NCBI GenBank assembly: GCA_900239685.1
Contig: OENT01000423.1
Span: 1-64,000, forward strand
DNA: 64,000 nt
Source: Rotaria macrura
Lineage: Eukaryota; Rotifera; Eurotatoria; Philodinida; Philodinidae
Reading direction: 5' to 3'
Both the position numbers and the translations under genes were made by a program. Below, piece by piece: positions 34,901 to 47,032 of this stretch. Under the pieces are notes generated by a model that was not told the DNA's origin, ran no database searches, and saw only the letters and a program-made list of their open reading frames with translations. Numbering within the stretch: the first letter of the stretch is position 1; each line of letters opens with the position of its first letter.

Positions 34901-35729
34901 TTTTTCGTGAAGAGAACCTGTGTTGAATTCTTGTCGATGTTTATCGAAAGAGAAGAAGAAGAAAACTGATCAGGTAAATCAATGTCATGAGAAATTAAGA
35001 AATCAACGTTAAGATACTGTCATAAAAGAGTATTGAGAAGAAATATTTTTTGTCCTTGATTTGCGAATACGGAGAAAACAGCGCAAACAAATTATTACTC
35101 GTTGAAATGATCGCTCAATCCCACATATCATTCGTAATGAAGGAAAAAAATAATTTGATTTTAGAGCAGATAAATGAAACAGATGTTCTTATTTGATAAT
35201 TAAGTTAAGACGAATTATTCTCGATTGGAAATGAAAATCAACGGACTAAATCGCGTAGATTCGAAATGCATCGAACACATCGTTGACCGTGTGAAACAAC
35301 CAATGAAAGGAGAGTAGGAGTTTTGTCTTGGGTTTGTTAAGTTAAAAAAAGAAAGGCGCATGATACAGATTAATTGTGTTCTTTGAAAAAATAATCGATA
35401 TGACAGCCTACCATTGATTTATCTTTCTCATAATCATCATGTCATAATTGGTATACTCAAGTTGATAACTTATTGTGATCAAACATTTATTTCGCTGGTT
35501 ACTCGTTTTGCACCGAACTTTCTATAACTTCATAGTCGATTTGTAGAAATCAACCGTTCGCGAAGTAAACAAACATATGACAACGACACTTTTCTAAGTG
35601 AGCAACTGATTCAACAATAATTAGATAATAACATACTCATCGTTAGTCGATTCTTTTCAATAAACGTCCAATATTCTACACGGAAAAGTAGATCCTCTAT
35701 TTAGTAATTCATCGAAGTCGATTTATTCA
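31919..35729. other. Long intergenic region upstream of the Rh gene
   Basis: No convincing gene. A 73-codon minus frame at 31972-32193 and a 98-codon plus frame at 33136-33432 (no ATG at its head) show no motif. The Rh promoter is expected in the last part, but I see no clear TATA box. A splice acceptor (cgatttattcag) ends at 35730, 19 nt before the Rh start. Confidence 0.4.
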
Positions 35730-35749
35730 GTGAAGAAGAAGCCGAAAAG

Positions 35750-37569
35750 ATGATTGTGGACATTGATGCTATTAGGGAAAGCTTAAAGCTTTTTCTGAAG
35801 AACTACATGTTTCCCGTTGCTTTAATTGTATTTCAATGTATTTTTATCGTCTTATACGCAGTTCATGCTGATTATGGTTATGAACATGCTACAGCTGCAG
35901 CAACCATCAATAGCACATCATTATCGACGACAACATTCTCATATAATAATCCACCTCCTCAAGGTGCCATTGAATTCTATTATCCTTATTTTCAGGATGT
36001 TCACGTTATGATGTTTATCGGCTTTGGATTTTTAATGACTTTTCTTCGTCGTTACTCATTTTCATCTGTTTCATTCAATTTTTTGGTTGCTGCCTTCGTA
36101 TTAGAATGGGCAGTTTTAGTTCATGGTTACGTATTCGAATGGAACTCTCAAACAAATTCGTTTCCAGTCAGTGTTCGAAGTCTTCTTCAAGCGGATTTCA
36201 TTTGCGCAGCTGTATTGATATCGTTTGGTGCTGTTCTTGGGAAAACAAATCCAGCTCAGCTGGTTATAATGGCGCTGATTGAAGTTGTTCTCCAAGTGTG
36301 GAATGAATACATTGGTACTCAAATTTTCTGTGTCTTCGACGCTGGAGAGTAAGTATTCCTTGGCTTTTTGCTTTTGTTCTTTTTCTGCTTCGTCGTCGTT
36401 GTACCATCCTCTTCTCGCTTATCAATCAACTTAATTGAAATGAAAAATCGAAAAACTTTGTCTGTTTTCATTTCTTTAGATCGATATATGTTCATGTCTT
36501 TGGCGCTTATTTCGGTTTGGCTGCGTCCTACGCCATTCAAGGCCGCCGAGAAGTTGAATCGGAAAAAGAAAGTTCAAGTTATGCATCTGATATATTTTCG
36601 ATGGTTGGAACATTGTTTTTATTTTGCTTTTGGCCGTCATTTAATGCTGGCGGAGCATACGGAGACGGAAGATTACGTGCCATTGCAAACACATATATAA
36701 GCATAAGTGCATCGGTTATATTAACATTTACTGTGTCGGCTCTTGTTGGAAAAGGCAAAGAAGAAATAATTCATATACAAAATGCAACGTTAGCTGGTGG
36801 TGTTGCTGTTGGAAGTATAGCCGATAAAGACATTGGCTTATTTGGAGCCATGATTCTTGGAAGTCTTGCTGGTACATTATCAACGTTAGGTTACAAATAT
36901 TTACTGCACATCCTGAAAAAGATTCGTATTCATGATACGTGCGGTATTCATAACTTACACGGAATGCCCGGAGTCCTATCTGGTTTAGCTTCTATTGTTG
37001 TCGCTAGCATGCCTAAGAAATCGTTGTATCATGAAAATTTGTCGTCGAAATGTTTATCAGGAGGTCTAGAAAGGTCATTCAGTGCTCAAGCAGGATATCA
37101 ATGTGCTGGTCTTATCTTAACATTAGGCTTTGCCATTGTCGGAGGACTGCTGACAGGATTATTTCTGCGTTTACCTATATTTTCTACACCGGACAATGAT
37201 TCGTATTTCGATGACAGTCTCAACTGGCATGTTCCACGAGATTTTGTTGCCGAAGATTCGGCAATCGGTTCTTTAATTAAAAATCTTTTACCCAATAATA
37301 TGCAGCTTGAAGAAGCTCCTAAAGATTTATCGCCAAACGAAGCGCCGAACAATCCAAATATAATTGAATTGATACAAGAAGGAAAACGTCGAATTTCATT
37401 CGAACGTACAAAAGATGGCAAAACTCGATTTTCAATCGGAACGGTTTCTCGACAATCACTTGACAAGTCGTCACCTGCCCGTGAAAGTAGAACTCGCGGG
37501 AAAAGTCAATCCCAACAATCCACATCTGATCACGATTCACCACCGACTCAATATTCTCAACGATTATAG
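35750..37569 (+). CDS. Rh50: Rh-type (Rhesus glycoprotein) ammonium/ammonia transporter
   Basis: Exons 35750-36348 and 36480-37569 join across a 131-bp GT/AG intron (GA|A) into 562 codons. Rh proteins are trimeric channels that pass ammonia, and possibly CO2, across the plasma membrane. Seen here are an N-terminal membrane helix, a Thr/Ser-rich first loop with N-glycosylation sites, FQDVHVMMFIGFGFLMTF (residues 81-98), DAGESIYVHVFGAYFGLA with the first pore His (H205), WPSFNAGG, and NLHGMPG with the second pore His (H360). The twin His pair and flanking motifs are intact, and about 11-12 membrane segments fit the family. The cytosolic tail (from about residue 445) is polar and rich in Ser, Arg and Gln. 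The length exceeds vertebrate RhBG/RhCG (about 460-480) because of this tail. The ATG follows an acceptor at 35730. It is clearly Rh rather than Amt/MEP. Confidence 0.95.
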
Positions 37570-37754
37570 AGGTTACGTATCCAGCACGAAAGCACTCTCT
37601 AGTTCTTCTTTGTTTTTCTTCTCTCAATTTGTTGTTCATTTATTCATCGATTGAGTTTCGACAAGATTTTCATTTTATTTTGCTGTTGATCGTCTCTCAA
37701 ACAATTCTTTTCTTCGCATTTGTCTTTGTTGATAACAATATAATAATATATAAA

Positions 37755-37760
37755 AATAAA
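37755..37760 (+). promoter_or_regulatory. Polyadenylation signal of the Rh gene
   Basis: AATAAA 186 nt after the stop; no closer AATAAA is seen on this strand. Confidence 0.55.
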
Positions 37761-40588
37761 CCAAATGATTTCTTTTCTTTTCGTTTCTATTCTTGTTTCA
37801 TACGCTAACGAAAGCTGACAAAACAAATTATCACCTATTATTATTACTATTATTCAATCGAGTTTCTATTCAGATTTGCCTCGCCATAGATCATATTCAT
37901 TGGATTGACGTCAATAATTCTACGCACATACATACGTATATATGCACATGTATTTACTAGATGAGATGATTAATGTGCTCGGCATCCATGATTAGCTTCT
38001 TTTTCTTCGATTTCGATCGAAATATACTTGGAGAAAGAGAGACAAATTCACTTAGGAATCATTCTCATTCGAGCTTGTGTTATTTCAGCAATCGTCCTAT
38101 TTCACGAGGAGATTTTCATCAAGTTTCAGACGAATGATGTTGCAGAGTTTGCTGGAAAAAAAATGGTTATAAAGTTCCCTCACAAGTCCTGAAAAAGACG
38201 CCCTCAATAAAGATCATTTGTTCTGGTTCTATTTAACATAGTTTAGCATAAGAATTGACCGAGACCGGACAAATTTGTCGTTTTAGTTAAATAGATAAGA
38301 GCAAGCATGGAGGCGCATTGAGATGTAAACATGCTTTTAGTCGCTTAATCAGATGAATAAATGAGTCGAGTCGACATATCCGAATAATTTATTTGACAGA
38401 ATCATCGGCTTTTTCGTCATTATTCATCTTATTGACTTTCCCTGTGCACAGTTCATAACAACTCATATTAACAATGTGACTGTTTTATAATCACATGATT
38501 GGTCGACATAGATATTAAATTAAACTTATTTCAGATCTTCGCACTGCTTTAGTTTGCCTCAATTCTACTTTCATCTGATTCTTTTGCATCTTTGACTTTT
38601 GTTATTCGACGTAAAACTCTGTAGGAATCTTTGTTTTCTTGATTGTATGAGCAAGTACATATCGAACAAGTTCGATTCTATCAGTGGCCGATGTTCAAAA
38701 GAAAAGTATCGGAGTTCCATTGAAAAATGAATTTTCTTATTTCAATTTTTCTGTCTATCAGATATGAAGCAAAGGCGAGGATTGTCTATTTTTGAATCAC
38801 TTTTCATTAAACTGGATTTTGTGGACGTTTCAAATAAAAATCGATTCGTTTCAAATAAACCACCGCGAATTCGAAACTAACTTTACTTTTCAATAATTAT
38901 TCTAAAACTCTTCCGAGAAATAACGTCAAATGATCATGTTTCAAGTTTCAGCAAGCAATAAATTTACTAGTATTCAAAATTTATCATTTGCCATGAAAAA
39001 ATGATTTCTCATCTTAGTCAAGTAATCTCGGTCTGAAGCAACGATTTTTGTCACATATCTGATGAATAAGGTTAAACGAAGGCTAAAGGCCATGATTTTA
39101 TCATGCGAACGAGGAAAACCCATAGGCAGCTCCTCTTTTCTTTTCTTTTCTTTTCGCTTAATTTCTAGTCGTTCATGCTCGTCAACTGATGCGTCACTCA
39201 AACGCTATGCGTATATTACAGCCGCCATCTACATTGAAATACGTAATTCTTAACTATATTACTATGAATTCTCCAAAATTGAGTGCGTCGACCTGGTACT
39301 GTTTACAGTAAATTTAAATAAGATTTCAATATTTAACATATCTATCAATTAATCAGATAAATTATCTGCAACAGTTCTTGATTATCATTGATGTTTCATC
39401 TTGCTTTATCGTGCTACTATACAGCCGTACTCTCTGAATCATGCACAAATATTATTTTAACGAAACTTTTCTCATGCGATGCAAGTGAATGCGTCCATTA
39501 AACACCTTAAACAAATCGACATAAAACCTTCCGATAAAAACGATTGATCAGTTATTCGTAGTTTTTATTTCGAACTCTCATATCATAATTCTCTGTTCAT
39601 TTCAAGTTTAATTTTCATTTTCTACTTGTTGCCAGTTCAAAAAATCATTTTTGCTGAATTTAAGAATATCGGATTGATGTTTACTCGGTGTCAATCCTAT
39701 TCTTTACACAACGACACACGGACATAGGAACATAGAGTTTGATTCCAAAGATCTTAAATAAATGTCACAAGATAGATCAATCATTTTCTACCAGTAAGTT
39801 CTTTCAATTATAGTTTCAGTGATTTTTTCAATTTTGTTGAGACTGTCTGAGAGATTTTATTTCATGATATTCTTTTCTTTCAATCTCAAATGTGTTGAAT
39901 AATCAAGAACAGCCGTATCAATCATTTGAACTGATCCAATTTCAAGTATGATTACATATCGGATGCAGCACAATAAACGCTAATCATAATTGTCTGCAAC
40001 GCCATCGTCTAATTTCATTCTAAAAGGAAATGCGCTCTTTTCTTGCAAGATTCCTACGAGCAATTCCACGCAAGGCACAACCGAAAGCACTTAACACTGC
40101 ACTCGATCGAGTCTCTTCGATTCCATTCAGTTTCATATCTATGATATGAAACGCTATTTGATAATGTTTGACACAAACCGCATCAAAAACTATTGAACCA
40201 TTTATTTTTATTGAACTTTTTCGACAAGCCTTAAATTTCAAAATCATTAAAAACTGCCGGAGTACTATGAATATAACTCGAGAATGGCTCAACATAATGA
40301 GCTGAAACTTTATACGAATAATGATAGTGGGTAATGCTAACTGCGAAAACCAATTCAGCTGAATCAGTAATGTTCTTTGTTCTCTGTAGACGTCAAGAAG
40401 TAAGAGAAAAATGTTAGGTTGAGCTATCTTTGTGGTTCTACATCTGGCTATCGATACACAATGAAGCTCTGAAATTATTTTTCTGAGAAGCAGAGTTCAG
40501 TGACATATCACTTCAGTAAAAATTGCAACTTCCTGATTCAAAGAACTCCTTCATGGGAATTTTGACAAAGTTCAGGTTTTCGCTAAAT
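37761..40588. other. Intergenic, no gene seen
   Basis: No coding evidence. A (CTTTT)4 microsatellite lies at 39135-39155. Frames on either strand are short and without motifs. Confidence 0.45.
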
Positions 40589-41207
40589 TAGCGATTCTGG
40601 GCTGGGGTGTTCTTGAATACTGTATAATTATTTTCACGAATAATACTTGGTTTTGATAGTTCCATGCTTGGTCTACAACTGGATGGAAAAACCAACCTGA
40701 GATCTCTATGGGCGTGTTACCCATAGGCGTTGCGAGGAGAGCCTTATTTCGAATCGGTTAATTTTTATACTCTATTTAAAAGAGTTAGGAAAAGTAGGTG
40801 TAATTGATGAAATCTGGGTCATTTTTTATGTAGAAAACAAAGACGATAAAATCCAGTGCAGAATAGAAATGTGAACGAAAGAGCGGCGATGGGTTAATTC
40901 TTACAAATGCTTATATTTTCCGAACATAGTGTATTCTATGAGAAAAAGAAAATGTTCCCTTTTCCGGCGTGCCCACCTTCCCCACAACCAGAGAACATGG
41001 CTTTCAATTAAGAATCTTCATATTGCTCTTTCGAAGGTGGCCTTCTTTAGGGGCAGACCGGGGAGTTTATAATCCAGCTTGGTATGCACTGGACAGGACG
41101 CACTAATAAATTCATCGTGTTCCGCCCCGCTATATGTTAAATTTTATCTTCCCATCCTGGGACAGAACAGGGTGAAACGCAAGATGTTCCATCCCCCGCG
41201 GAGCTCT
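40589..41207. mobile_element. Possible hAT-type remnant
   Basis: Only the right end is good. Read on the minus strand from 41207 it starts tagagctccgcgggggatgg, like other hAT ends in this window, followed by subterminal gtccca/ggatggg words. The left end at 40589 (tagcgattctgggctgggg) is a weak match and no duplication is seen. Confidence 0.3.
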
Positions 41208-41325
41208 AGGTGAAGCTAATTTTTAAGTCAAATAAATGCTATGTCGGATAGTATGTTGTGTATATGACGATATTCATTGTCACTATTCCCGCTGCTTCAA
41301 TAACCAAAACATATGTTATATATAT

Positions 41326-41787
41326 ATATGTGCCGGGGCAAAAAATTGAGATTTTTTAAAGTTTTAAATTTGACTAGACTAAACTAGGATTTGATTAGAG
41401 ATAAATTCAAACAAGCACGTTCTTCACTAGAAGTGAGGTGAAGTTGGAAAAAAAGAAAATTGTTTTTCTATGGGTTGTGTCGAGATGTGGTATAAATTTA
41501 CGCAACTATTATTTAATTAAAAAAATGTCCCAACTGGATTCAGCGACCGTCGAAACAACTCACAGTGTACTGCATTCTTATGAACAATGACAAAAACATA
41601 TTAATTCATTAGGTCAAACACTTAGAGACAAGAACTTAATAAAACAAAACATTTATAATGATATAGCCAAATGTTTATCATTATAAACAAGGGTAAATCC
41701 CAACAGGAATTTATCTCTAATCAAATTCTAACTTTGTAAGGAGCAAATTAAAAATTTGACCAAATTTCAATTTTGTCCCAAACATAT
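41326..41787 (+). mobile_element. Small foldback element carrying a mini-gene
   Basis: Inverted ends atatgtgccggggcaaaaa and atatgtttgggacaaaa begin arms of about 80 bp, which share the inner block tttgattagagataaattc exactly. The 250-bp loop contains a TATA box (41491-41497) and a short reading frame 28 nt downstream. Flanks are AT-repeats, so no duplication can be judged. Confidence 0.65.
41525..41686 (+). pseudogene. 53-codon reading frame with one in-frame TGA
   Basis: An ATG 28 nt after tataaat opens a frame beginning MSQLDSATVETTHSV. It is interrupted by TGA at codon 22 (41588-41590) and resumes as QKHINSLGQTLRDKNLIKQN, ending at TAA (41684-41686). The peptide is polar and probably helical, unlike random AT-rich translation. 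TGG to TGA (Trp to stop) would be one change, so a decayed small gene is likely. I do not recognise it. Confidence 0.35.
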
Positions 41788-43076
41788 TGTGTATCACTTG
41801 TGTCGTTTTATGTACGCAAGGATAGAAACTTCAAGGTCAACAAACAATGTTCTTCTTAGCCTCATAGTAAAAGAGAAAAAAGAATTATCGTAGAGATGAA
41901 GGCAAACGAGCAAGAATTGTTAGATCAAAGAAAAGAATGCAAGTATAGAGAGAACAACAAAAGAAAGAGAACGAACTTATCAACAATACTTATAACAGTT
42001 ACTTTATGGCACATCTTATCTAGATGACACAACAGTAAACATATTGCCTCAAGATTATCTAATTTAATATGTTTAGTCCCAAAGAATTAATGATTTTTTT
42101 GGTATTATTGCTCTACGGGAAAATAATACAGTTTTAATACGACTCCTCGTTGGTCAGAAATAGCACTATGCCACCATTTGAATATTGCACATTCAAATTT
42201 TTATTATTTGAAATGACGCATTTCAACTTGACATAAAATTAGTAGGTATACTTATCAGAGGAATGCTTGATTTTACCAGAGCAAAAGTAATTGATTGAAT
42301 TAATACTTTATCTGACGAATTGTTGAAAACATGGAAATAAACTGAGAGCTTTCCCGAGAAAATACTTTTCATGAATAAGACACAGGAAAAGAATCGATTA
42401 AAGTAAAATTAACTTTTCGCAAACGTATATCCAACAGGTAGGTGTCAAGAACTGATAGAAATACGAGATGGGGATATTTTTATAATTGAGAATAGTTGAA
42501 CGATGATCAGAAAAGCATCTCTTTACATTTTTGGACAGTGACTCAAGGTGTAGACGTAAGTCCCATTGACTGTCTTTTTCTTGGGCCCATCGACGATCAT
42601 ATGGCATCCCATCTACATCGGTTCCATCGGCAAAGTACATTTTCATGGCTGACACCACGCTTCGAATGGCATTTGAAGGTGCTTTGGAATGAGTAAGTAA
42701 TCCAAGAGTGAATAAACCTCAACCAGCCTAGTTTTTTTGGTTTTCGTATAAATGCACGGAAATGTTTTTTGTTCGATCATTCAGGCATCCAATGATGCAC
42801 TAGTATTTAATCTATAGCAGAAAGTAATTAAAAGGCAACTGGAGGAGAGACATAGAAGTGGATAAGCAATGTAAAAGTTGAAAAGGCTTTGCGTCGACTC
42901 GAATAGGTGTCGGGTTAGATTATCAACTCCCAGATCGATTATAATCATAAGATCACGAAAACATTTGAGCATTTATTGAAGTGAAGTTTATTATTGTCAA
43001 GAAAGTTGTTAGTGCTTTTGAAACAGAAGTAAATTTTCATGTCTTGTTGAAAGAGAGGGTAATCGAAGTGCACTAA
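41788..43076. other. Intergenic with one doubtful minus-strand frame
   Basis: A minus-strand frame at 42398-42658 (86 codons) holds a well-composed segment (MKMYFADGTDVDGMPYDRRW). It has no ATG-near acceptor and no known motif; it could be an orphan exon. Two minus-strand AATAAA signals (42972-42977 and 42988-42993) lie 85-105 nt beyond the stop of the Hint-domain gene. Confidence 0.35.
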
Positions 43077-44366
43077 TTATTTACTGCCGATGGGCTCATT
43101 TTCAATTGTAACTGATTGACAGCAATCCATGATGTTTCCCATCCGGGTTTGCTCATATGCGGGGCTTTTGCAGTGGCTTCGAATACCTGAAGCAAGACCT
43201 GTTTCACTATGCCGAAGGGTGGAGCTTGGATATAATTCTATGAAACCAGTATTTAGAGCATCAATCGCTCGAAGATCATCTACAATTTTCTCACTACCAT
43301 AATATGGATGTTCAATAACATTCCCTTTGAAATTATGTCCTAAAGTAACACATTCAGTTCCGTTGACAACTATAATGTGATCAGTGTCAAGAACAAAATT
43401 GTATACTTCTCGACATTTAACAATTCTTTCTCTTTCTATATCGTGAGGAAATGCCCAACTGCCATTAACTCGTATTGGATGCCATGGCGTTATAACTAAA
43501 CCATTGTCAAAGCATACCATGCATGCTTGACCGTTTTTAAGCATCATTTTAAGAACGTAAATGACAGTGGCCTCAGATCCATTTACAGTTTTGAGAGAAT
43601 CACCTCTACGAATGTTTTTTACTCGTTCAGTTGATCCACTTGCCAACGATACCAGGCAATCACCGTGAAAACACCCAGTGTAACAACTGGAGCATTGACT
43701 ATGACTCACATTACACCTTAAATCTACAACAAAGGATTTTCCGCATTCAAGACATTTGCATCGCTTTTCGTTCTTTGTTAGAGTACGCTGATTAGCTGTG
43801 TGCTGTCTGGTCTTTACTCTAACGTCTTTTCTTCGGTGGATGTTGATAAAATTTTTCCAATCGATAGACTTTATGTCAACATCAATGTAATCATCGTTTG
43901 AGATTGTTAATTGTTCAAGATTCTGTTTGCATTCGTTTAATTGTTTCTGCCATTGTTCAAGATCTGTTTCGACATAATCGCTGCCTGATTGATTTGCTTC
44001 AAGCTCGTTGGCAATCAACGAAAATGTCTTCTTTACTTGGCTTTTTGCTTCTTGTGTGCATTTCATTAAACTTATTCTAGTTTCCTCGGCCGTGGCTGTG
44101 ATGCTTCTGATCATGTCCTTCTCCCAGCTGTCAATTTTTTTCAATAATTTTGATGTGCTACTATTGTGATTGTTGCTTTCGCTGAACAGAGTTTGCTTTA
44201 GACTATTGTATTGCTCAGTAAGCCGGTGAAAATCTTGTTCCAGTAACCCTCGGTGTTCGTCGTGATGTTGGTGACAAAAGCGTTTGTCACAACCAGTGCA
44301 TATTATACTACTTTTACATTTTTTATTCCATTGAACGCATGTAAAACACTCAGTGCTTGTAGCCAT
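43077..44366 (-). CDS. B-box zinc finger / coiled-coil / Hint-domain protein
   Basis: A single-exon gene of 429 codons. Residues 7-38 form a B-box-like zinc finger (C7, C10, C23, C26, C31 and His residues H32, H34, H35, H38). Residues 41-155 are a long coiled coil of a type I associate with bdelloid B-box proteins. A Cys cluster (C203, C205, C208, C225, C228) precedes a Hint domain. The Hint domain has the N-terminal Cys in GC232FHGDCLV, block B ITPWHPIRV (TxxH, T293/H296), GHNFKGN at 343 and HPYYGS at 353. Hint domains (hedgehog, intein and Vint proteins) rearrange the peptide bond before their first Cys and can release or join the N-terminal part. Here the B-box/coiled-coil half would be that part. 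No hedgehog signal or von Willebrand domain is present. An acceptor-like tattatttag ends 16 nt before the ATG. The function is unknown. Confidence 0.85.
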   Translation of the reverse strand: MATSTECFTCVQWNKKCKSSIICTGCDKRFCHQHHDEHRGLLEQDFHRLTEQYNSLKQTLFSESNNHNSSTSKLLKKIDSWEKDMIRSITATAEETRISLMKCTQEAKSQVKKTFSLIANELEANQSGSDYVETDLEQWQKQLNECKQNLEQLTISNDDYIDVDIKSIDWKNFINIHRRKDVRVKTRQHTANQRTLTKNEKRCKCLECGKSFVVDLRCNVSHSQCSSCYTGCFHGDCLVSLASGSTERVKNIRRGDSLKTVNGSEATVIYVLKMMLKNGQACMVCFDNGLVITPWHPIRVNGSWAFPHDIERERIVKCREVYNFVLDTDHIIVVNGTECVTLGHNFKGNVIEHPYYGSEKIVDDLRAIDALNTGFIELYPSSTLRHSETGLASGIRSHCKSPAYEQTRMGNIMDCCQSVTIENEPIGSK

Positions 44367-46216
44367 TTTATTATGAAATTCTAAATAATAAATAGGTTTT
44401 CATTGAAAAATGCGGTGCATTGGTTTTCATCAATGATGTTTCATGTGACGTACAACCACGTGATATTCTTCCCCCACTCAGATCTATGATTGAAAGACGA
44501 AGAAAACAATTGCAGGAGAGTGAAACAGAATATTGACATTATGCTTCAAGGTGTCGGTGATTCAGCCGAAGATAAACAGAAAAGGACTTAGCAACTAGTT
44601 TTCTAGCATGCTCACTTTTGATCCAAATCCAAATCTACATCCTTATCATCGATAACTCATGTAAACCCTGCGCTTTCTCACTTTGAGGTCGAACGATCCC
44701 AAGAAATATATTTTCAGTGAAACCACGGCTGAATTCAATGACGAAACACGAAACACGAAGCATTTGTTTTAGAAGTTATTCGGACCCGAACCTTTCAGGC
44801 CGATGATATTAGCCGCCGCAACAGCTAAAAACCATAACGTATAGTCTCTCTCTCTATTAAATTGATGGTCCTATTGACTATAAACTAATGTTTTGTTAGT
44901 GACGGTATAACGGGAAATTTGCTTTACCCTGTCATTTACAATTACTAACGGCTAATTATAAGTGACCTGAAATGGATATTTGAATGTGGATTCTCATTTA
45001 AATTTCGATAAAATACTCGCGTAACACTGTCCATAGCAAACAGTTGAAACATGATGGAAGAAAAGCATGTAAGCATTCATAAAGAATTGTTTTTCATAGC
45101 AAGACACACGTCAATCCCATTTTCTTGAGCTGCATTAAATATATTTGGTGTGTTTACTGTTTCACTGACAGAGTGAATACTTTTTTTGTCGTTCTGTTTT
45201 ATCGCAAGAAGTGAGATGTGCGAGTAGAGAGCAACTTGACATGGGCTGACGCCATTTTTTCAATGACGATCGACAAAGAAATAAAAAAACGGCACATTTG
45301 ACACATGTTCCCTCTTGGGTTTTTCCAACTTTGAAAAAATTCCACAATCAATGTACTCGTGAGCGATGTGGGGGTGTGGGTGTCGGAAGCAAAGTTCTTT
45401 GGCTCCATGTAGACGAGTAGAGTTAGACGAGAGTGAAGTAAAATGATAAATCTTCTTTCCTCTCATTTGACTAGAAAAAGCCCCGATTTCGTTTACTACA
45501 CACATCGAATGATCTTTTGAAGGTGCGAGTGGGAGTTTTGATGCCGATTATGAATGACGTAGAAAAAGGTGAAACGACATGTTCAAAGATAATTCTTGAC
45601 TGGAAATCTCATTTCAAGCCCATCCCTAAAACAAATCGATAAGTGAGCTCGCATTGAGGTCCTTTAAATAATTAAGCTGTATTTTCATTGCATTTGATCA
45701 GTAAAGATCATAGACTTATCTCTTTTTCGTTGGATGAATTCGATTGGAAAGACTTTTGCTTTCGTCGTTATGCATCACTCACTCGTCTGTCCTCGAAACA
45801 ATCTCAAATGCGTCTTCTGCGCTCTGTTCTATGAAAGACCGTCGAATAAAATAGAAAATGAGATGCTTGTTTTATTGAAAATAATATCTGTCTTGTAGAG
45901 ATTTTCGAGCAAGAACAACGTCACGAATGTTTTATCTGAGCCGATGCGGAAGTAAATAATACGTTGAAATAATAATCCAGGGGCATGAAACAATAACTGC
46001 GCCGGAAACTGTGTAACTCGAACTAAAAAGAAATGAATGATAAATTGAGGCAAAGTTATTAAGACGAGTTGTTTTTTAATAAAATTTCCTACTGCAAACT
46101 CGAATATGTAAAGCGACAATTTTTAATAATAAGAAACCAATTAAAATACATCTGAGGTGTACATATTGTTGTTAAGCATAGATGAACTGTGTACAAGTAG
46201 AACAAGATGCTGACGA
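44367..46216. other. Intergenic, no gene seen
   Basis: Several overlapping frames at 45162-45505 and 45829-46119 are short, F/L/S-rich and without motifs. I do not support them as genes. A telomere-like tgtgggggtgtgggtgt lies at 45367-45383. Confidence 0.4.
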
Positions 46217-46669
46217 TTAGAAATTTTCTTGCCAAAACATTGCCGTTGAAATCAAATTCTTCTTTTGGCTTTCCAAACGGTAAACTAAACGAACTTTAGC
46301 AAAGTCTTGGTGTTCGAAATCAAAATAAACAACTGACCAATGAGCAAAGGATTTATTTGTTAATGAACTTAATTTTCTACTATAATAAATAATAAATATA
46401 ATTAACACGATAACAATCGCTGTTTCCCACGGAAGAATTTCAGCGTATGACAACGTAAATCCAACGAAATGAAATGAACAAAATAGAATCGATGACAAAT
46501 AATTTGTTGAAAATCTTTCCGAATCTTTTCTTTCTTTAAATATTAAGCAGCAATAAATAATCAACGATGCTAACAGATAAGTCCAGTCCCTGGTCGACAG
46601 CAATGTCAGACATAGTTGAAGGAGCAAATATTTTATTTGAATAAAATGAGAAAAATACTTCCGAGTCAT
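46217..46669 (-). CDS. Small membrane protein with about four helices, unknown family
   Basis: A 150-codon single-exon frame. Hydrophobic segments lie at about residues 13-25, 29-44, 58-77 and 79-97, followed by a soluble tail of 50 residues (SFAHWSVVYFDFEHQDFAKVRLVYRLE). A splice acceptor (tttctttgtag) ends 3 nt before the ATG, which supports the start. It is the third gene in a minus-strand row after ECI2 and the whirlin-like gene, 363 bp past the latter's stop. I do not recognise it; it is too short for the lysoplasmalogenase family I considered. Confidence 0.55.
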   Translation of the reverse strand: MTRKYFSHFIQIKYLLLQLCLTLLSTRDWTYLLASLIIYCCLIFKERKDSERFSTNYLSSILFCSFHFVGFTLSYAEILPWETAIVIVLIIFIIYYSRKLSSLTNKSFAHWSVVYFDFEHQDFAKVRLVYRLESQKKNLISTAMFWQENF

Positions 46670-46802
46670 TATCTACAAAGAAACAGAACTCTTTTCAAGT
46701 AATTCACTTTTTCACTTCACTTTTCGTTGTAAGACGGTGTTCGTTTAGTTGCTGACGATCTGTTTCGGTGTTTAAAATGAGGAATTTCAATTCAATTTCA
46801 AT

Positions 46803-46808
46803 TTTATT
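46803..46808 (-). promoter_or_regulatory. Polyadenylation signal after the whirlin-like gene
   Basis: AATAAA on the minus strand, 225 nt past the stop and before the start of the small membrane-protein gene. Confidence 0.45.
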
Positions 46809-47032
46809 CAAACTAAAGAAAATCAACGAAAAACATGACTAAGAACAAGAGACAAGGGAAAAACTCGTGAGAAAGTCTCTTCTACGTTTTTTACAATACC
46901 AATAGATTCTACTGAAATTAACTGTTCGACAAATCATTCTACATACATCTATAAATACGTATATGCGTGAGTGCAAAACGAAAGATGAGAAGAGAAACAT
47001 CCTGAGAAAACAAAGCGAATGAGAATAAAATA

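Noticed and set aside
40589..41207. Complete hAT element
   Set aside because: Only the right end is convincing and no 8-bp duplication was found, so it is listed at low confidence and not counted in the hAT family finding.
45829..46119. 96-codon minus-strand frame after the small membrane-protein gene
   Set aside because: It is F-, L- and I-rich without structure, and no acceptor lies before its ATG, unlike the three genes upstream.
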